Shown here: piece after piece, positions 60,166 through 64,000 of the stretch
Numbering within the stretch: the first letter of the stretch is position 1
Layout: each line of letters starts with the position of its first letter
Assembly (NCBI GenBank): GCA_020740775.1
Contig: JAHEWK010000001.1
Location: 5,642,001-5,706,000, forward strand
DNA length: 64,000 nucleotides
Direction: 5' to 3'
Source of the DNA: Ilyonectria destructans
Lineage: Eukaryota; Ascomycota; Sordariomycetes; Hypocreales; Nectriaceae
Notes under the pieces: generated by a model
What the model was told of the DNA's origin: nothing
Database searches by the model: none
The model's input: only the letters and a program-made list of their open reading frames with translations
Made by a program: the position numbers and the translations under genes

Positions 60166-62616
60166 ATGCAAGTTCTGTGGCTGCACTGGCTGGCCCCCAA
60201 TACAAGGCGGGGGTCGAGGAGATGTTTTCGTGTCCAGTGTCGGGCTGAAATGCGCTTCATCCCGCTGCCACCGCGAGGAGCGAGGAGCTATTCACAAGTT
60301 GACTCTGCCAGGATGGGTCGCATCGACGGCAGCTCTGAGGCCCTGCAGCAACTCCGCGCTGAGCTGGAGCCCATCCATCGCGACTTCTACCGCCTCGATG
60401 CCCTGACTCTGCGACGCGGGCTGCGCCTGCCGCGCGTGGCCGTTGTTGGAGAGTTGTCCAGCGGCAAGTCGTCCGTCTTGGAGGCATTCACCCACATCGA
60501 CTTCCCCGTTGGAGCGAGTCACGGGACCCTCTTCACCACGGCCGTCATTCTCCGCTGCACCTCGGTGGCCAAGGCCGATGCCAAAATCACCACCGGCGAC
60601 AAGAGCATTGCGTCGGGAACCAGGATTCAGCCTCTCAAGGGGACCGGTGCAGATCAGCGTGACCTCGCCGGCGTCATCGCGGACTCCAAGTCGTTCTTGA
60701 AGATCGAGGATACCGACGCCTGCTACCCGCAACACGGCCTCTACGTCAAGATTTCCGGGCCCAATCTACTGCCGTTGTTCATCACGGATCTCCCAGGAAT
60801 ACGCTGGCAAGCCAAAAACCAACAGGATGCCCTGCTTTGCCGGGAGCTGGCCGGCCGGGAGATGCTGAACCCAGACGTCACGATCCTCGCTGTGATCCCG
60901 GCCCAAGACAGCCCCAACGCTTTCAGAATCCTCGACATGGTGAGGCAGTATGACCCAAAAGGCGAGAGGACACTAGGAATCATCACGAAACCGGATACGG
61001 CCTTTTCGCAGGCGGAACAGATCAAGTTCGCAAAGGTCGCCATCAATATGGATCCCGAATACAAACTTGGCCTGGGCTGGCACATTCTACGCAACCGGTC
61101 TCCTTCAGAATTGGGGACTTCCTCGCAAGAACGAGATTACCTTGAAAGTGACTTCTTTCGCTCTGCGCCGTGGTCATCCATCCCGGCCCAGGCACGCGGC
61201 GCTTGGATGCTGCGTGTCCGACTCGGCCAGATCTTGCAGGACTCGATCAAAAAGAGCTTCCCGGAACTATCTAAGGCTACCGAGGAGAAACTGCAGGCCA
61301 TCGGCGCGCGGTTAACACGGCTTGGACCGTCTCTATGCAGTATCGACGAGGCGAGAAACTACATGTTCAAAGTTGCCGCGCATTTCCAGATTCTGGCGGC
61401 GGCAGCTCTCCGCGGCGACTACAGCGACGGCTTCTTCGGCGAGATTACTTTTGCCGACGAGTCTTCTCCATCTGAGGACTCTCGCGTGAGAAAACTTCGC
61501 ACTTTATTGAGCGACCTGAATAGTGCCTTTGCGCTTGTGTTGGTCACGAAGGGTGCACAACGGCACATTGCTGATCTAGAACGCCTTCATGAAAATGAAG
61601 CGCACATCCCGCCGCACTTACAACCTCTTGTCGACTTTTACCACCATGGTGAACCCATTTCCACCACGAGGAATGAGCTTGTGTCTCGAGTGGAGCATAT
61701 GCTATCCCCCAACACTACAGGCGTAGGATCGGTAACAGAGACAGTGGTATCAAGTCTCTTTCGTGAGCAATCATCCGCGTGGAAGTCAATAGCAACAACA
61801 TACCTTGAACTCACCAAGAGTTCAGTGAAGGCTTTTGTTGAAGCGGCCCTGGCCCATATAATTGGGACTGACAATAGGGCGTTGGGCGAGGTGCTCAAGA
61901 TATTTGTGGATCCGTTCTTTGAACGGCAGAGCCAGAAGCTCGCAGGGAAGTTGAAAGAGCTGCTCAATCATTACAACGAGGGCCATCTTCAGCCACACGA
62001 TACTGACTTCCGGCGCATACTCCTACAGGGTCGAAGAGGCATAGAGAACCAATCTGTCCTTCAAACCCCAGTCTCGACGACGGATCAAGAAGCCTGGAGC
62101 ATTACTCGATCCAATGCAGAATCAGTCGTAACTGAAATGACGAAGTACTATAACGTGAGCAGAAGAATCGTCTCCCCAGGAGTTTCATCATGCACTGCTA
62201 ACATGTCTCCACGGAGTTTGCCCTTCAAACATTTACAGAGAATGTCATCATTCTTGGAGCTGAAAACTGCCTTGTCTCACAGGTGCTGGAGATACTAAAT
62301 TTGGATCGAGTTCTTGAGCTCAGCGACGATAAACTAGCGCTCTTGGCCAACGAGCCACTGGAGACGACGCAAAGGCGAACTGAACTCCAGCAAGAGTGCA
62401 GTGTCCTGAGGGCGGCGCTGAAGGCCTGCCAAAAGTACCAAAACCGCGGCTTTTCAGGTAATAAACCGTATTGATACATGGCGGGAGAGTTGGCTAACTG
62501 CCCTGATAGGGATACCCGTCGCATTGCGGGAAATGAAGCCGGCTGACAAAGTCGCGGGCTTTCCTGCTCAACCTTCACCCAACCCCCAACCGAAAGAGAT
62601 ATTCGAAGTTGAATGA
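60166..62616 (+). CDS. Dynamin-like GTPase
   Basis: Three exons, 60166-62154, 62217-62457 and 62510-62616, give 778 aa from the first ATG or 729 aa from the third in-frame ATG (60313). Dynamins hydrolyse GTP to remodel membranes. G1 is GELSSGKSS (about 95-103), G2 probably in GASHGTLFTTAVILR, G3 DLPG (about 208) and G4 TKPD (about 274), all dynamin-type. The stalk helices follow. The GTPase effector part is completed by exon 2: FALQTFTENVIILGAEN then LANEPLETTQRR and ECSVLRAALKACQKY. Without the 62-nt intron at 62155-62216 this end is lost. No PH or Pro-rich domain is seen, so it belongs to the fungal dynamin-like group rather than endocytic Vps1 or Dnm1. The extra N-terminal 50 residues are Arg-rich with almost no acid residues, a possible mitochondrial presequence. 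Confidence 0.9.
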
Positions 62617-63013
62617 ATGGAGGATTTAGAACTAAATGTACCTATGATGCGTATGTAGGCACCTCTTTTGAGAGGATTCATTGTGCAATAATTTGATGTC
62701 AAGGGCTTCAGCTGCAGAGGACGACGAAGCCCTACGGACAGTGTAGTCACTCCTTTATTTCCGCTTTTCAAGTTAATGCAATGTACATGGCCCTCTAATT
62801 CTGCTTGACAGTGTTTTTCTTTTCTTCCTTTTGTATTTCCAAGCCCAGAGCTCACTGACTAGCCACATTGAATAGGCAGTTGCTGGGCTTTTGACTGAAA
62901 GGCTGCGAACCCCCTCGTAGAATTGCATTCAGTAATATTTAAACTCATTAAATATTCATTCAAGGAAATGATACAGACTGAAAAGACTTGAGACACGGTG
63001 CATATGACATTGC
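62617..63013. other. Convergent 3' spacer, dynamin-like / CCCH genes
   Basis: 397 bases separate the stops of two convergent genes. It is AT-rich towards 62920-62965 (ATATTTAAACTC, AAATATTC), as expected for 3' ends. No gene seen. Confidence 0.5.
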
Positions 63014-63898
63014 TTAGACCCTGTGAGACATGAAAATGATCGATCCGTCCCGAGCCACTGTGATCCTAGGCTCTCGCGCGTTACTCCCCGCTGTAACGAT
63101 GCCCTGACTGTTACCCTCCAAGACAATGGAGTGGCTCAAGTCAACACCTGAATCAACCCTCTTCCGTGCTGGCTGCTTTGTTTGGGATTTTGGTGGAGGC
63201 GCCGCCAGTATCTGGCGGAGTAGCGTCTTGAGTAAACCACCCGCATGAGCTTCATTTCTGGGGAAGAACTTCCTCGTCTCGAGCGTATATTCCCGCAGGG
63301 CTTCGACCGTGGGGAAAATCTCGGCCTTTTCTCCTGTATGGGGAGACTCAGTGAGGTCGACGAGGTTGACGTGCGTTCGCTGCACACGCTGTAACGTATC
63401 AGCACCGACTAGAGCACTGCAGGTTGCACAGTATGACGGATAACATACCTGTCGGGATTCTTTCAAGGTGTTGGGCACTCCGACCCCGAGAGTCCGACAG
63501 AGCCGCTGCCATGACTCCAAGTTCTTCTCGTCAGTCCCAAAAGTGCTGTTGAATTGCTCTACCATGGCAGCCTTGAACTCTTCCTTGGCCTCATTTAGCT
63601 CACGCCTGTTCCACTTGAAGTGCCTGCACATGCGGCCGAACTCGGTCCAGTAGGGGGCATTGCGTTTGTGCTTGAAACCCGAGTATTGCGAAAAGAACTC
63701 GTCGATGGGTTCCCCGGAAGTCTCGCTGTCTGAATACGGGGGAGGCCCCTCACCAGCTGGCGGCGGAGGATGCGGGGATGCGTGTTGGCGGTGGGCAAAC
63801 TTGCACGAATCTCCGTAGGTGCACTTTCCGGTTTTCTGGAACTGGTGACATACGTTCCTGTTTTTATTGGAAGTCTTCTTGGTACTGCTGGGCTCCAT
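63014..63898 (-). CDS. CCCH zinc-finger protein
   Basis: Two exons, 63898-63449 and 63388-63014, give 274 aa. A 60-nt intron (GTATGT donor, TTACAG acceptor) has no in-frame stop, so retention would add 20 residues. One CCCH finger is at residues 17-36: C-x8-C-x5-C-x3-H (CHQFQKTGKC, then CKFAH), preceded by a basic NKNRN stretch. Such fingers usually bind RNA. A second conserved block follows the Pro-rich linker: FFSQYSGF, PYWTEFGRMCRHFKW, EAKEEFKAAMVEQFNSTFGT, SWQRLC, then RTHVNLVDLTE, which resembles a domain found next to CCCH fingers in fungal proteins of unknown function. The C-terminal 80 residues are basic and Ser-rich. No enzyme signature is present. The gene is convergent with the dynamin-like gene. 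Confidence 0.88.
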   Translation of the reverse strand: MEPSSTKKTSNKNRNVCHQFQKTGKCTYGDSCKFAHRQHASPHPPPPAGEGPPPYSDSETSGEPIDEFFSQYSGFKHKRNAPYWTEFGRMCRHFKWNRRELNEAKEEFKAAMVEQFNSTFGTDEKNLESWQRLCRTLGVGVPNTLKESRQVCYPSYCATCSALVGADTLQRVQRTHVNLVDLTESPHTGEKAEIFPTVEALREYTLETRKFFPRNEAHAGGLLKTLLRQILAAPPPKSQTKQPARKRVDSGVDLSHSIVLEGNSQGIVTAGSNAREPRITVARDGSIIFMSHRV

Positions 63899-64000
63899 GG
63901 TTTGGCTTAGTGATGTCGCTGTGCGACAAGAGATGGCATGCAGTGATAAGAAGAGGGTGGACGCGAGGACTGTCCGGGGAGGATGGACAGCTCCATGGAG
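63899..64000. other. Upstream flank of the CCCH gene
   Basis: The last 102 bases lie upstream of the CCCH gene start and belong to its promoter or leader. Too short to show anything else. Confidence 0.4.

Overview
The window is nuclear DNA of a filamentous ascomycete (Pezizomycotina). I infer a sordariomycete-type fungus from protein style and layout; nothing in the window proves the class. The supporting signs are short GT-AG introns (about 50-110 nt, two of 320-375 nt) with CTAAC/CTGAC-type branch sites, two Zn2Cys6 fungal transcription factors, fungal-type mitochondrial proteins and no operons. I rebuilt 19 protein-coding genes by joining exons in phase. One further two-membrane-segment candidate is weak. 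I found no rRNA, tRNA, CRISPR array or intact transposon.

Layout. 0.7-3.3 kb: leucine-rich-repeat protein (minus). 3.4-12.4 kb: gene-poor, holding only the candidate at 3.8-4.5 kb. 12.5-15.5 kb: a divergent pair of mitochondrial genes, a two-TM membrane protein (minus) and PDX1, the E3-binding protein of pyruvate dehydrogenase (plus). 15.5-19.7 kb: gene-poor. 19.7-22.7 kb: six-exon Zn2Cys6 regulator (plus). 24.8-27.6 kb: seven-exon OPT oligopeptide transporter (minus), with a GC-AG intron and a 27-nt exon. 28.5-35.2 kb: compact run of mitochondrial beta-ketoacyl-ACP synthase (CEM1 type), CBP3/UQCC1 complex III chaperone, dihydrofolate reductase, a kappa-class GST-like protein and an HSDL2-like short-chain dehydrogenase. 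35.4-40.4 kb: Yta7/Abo1/ATAD2-type AAA-bromodomain chromatin ATPase (minus). 42.1-42.5 kb: small protein with a CGRH...LFGG motif. 45.6-47.5 kb: second Zn2Cys6 regulator (minus). 47.5-54.5 kb: gene-poor. 54.5-63.9 kb: Bni4-like bud-neck/septum protein, tRNA-dihydrouridine synthase 1, dynamin-like GTPase and a CCCH zinc-finger protein.

How the genes relate. Several products meet in the mitochondrion. CEM1-type synthase belongs to mitochondrial fatty-acid synthesis, which makes the octanoyl precursor of lipoate. PDX1 carries a lipoyl domain. CBP3 supports cytochrome b and complex III assembly. The gene beside PDX1 encodes a predicted mitochondrial membrane protein. The rest are independent housekeeping or regulatory genes. 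I see no biosynthetic gene cluster, defence system or mobile element. The most reportable signals are unusual splice structures, an uncharacterised small conserved-looking protein, a probable frameshifted membrane-protein gene, short tandem repeats and two 7-9 kb gene-poor stretches.
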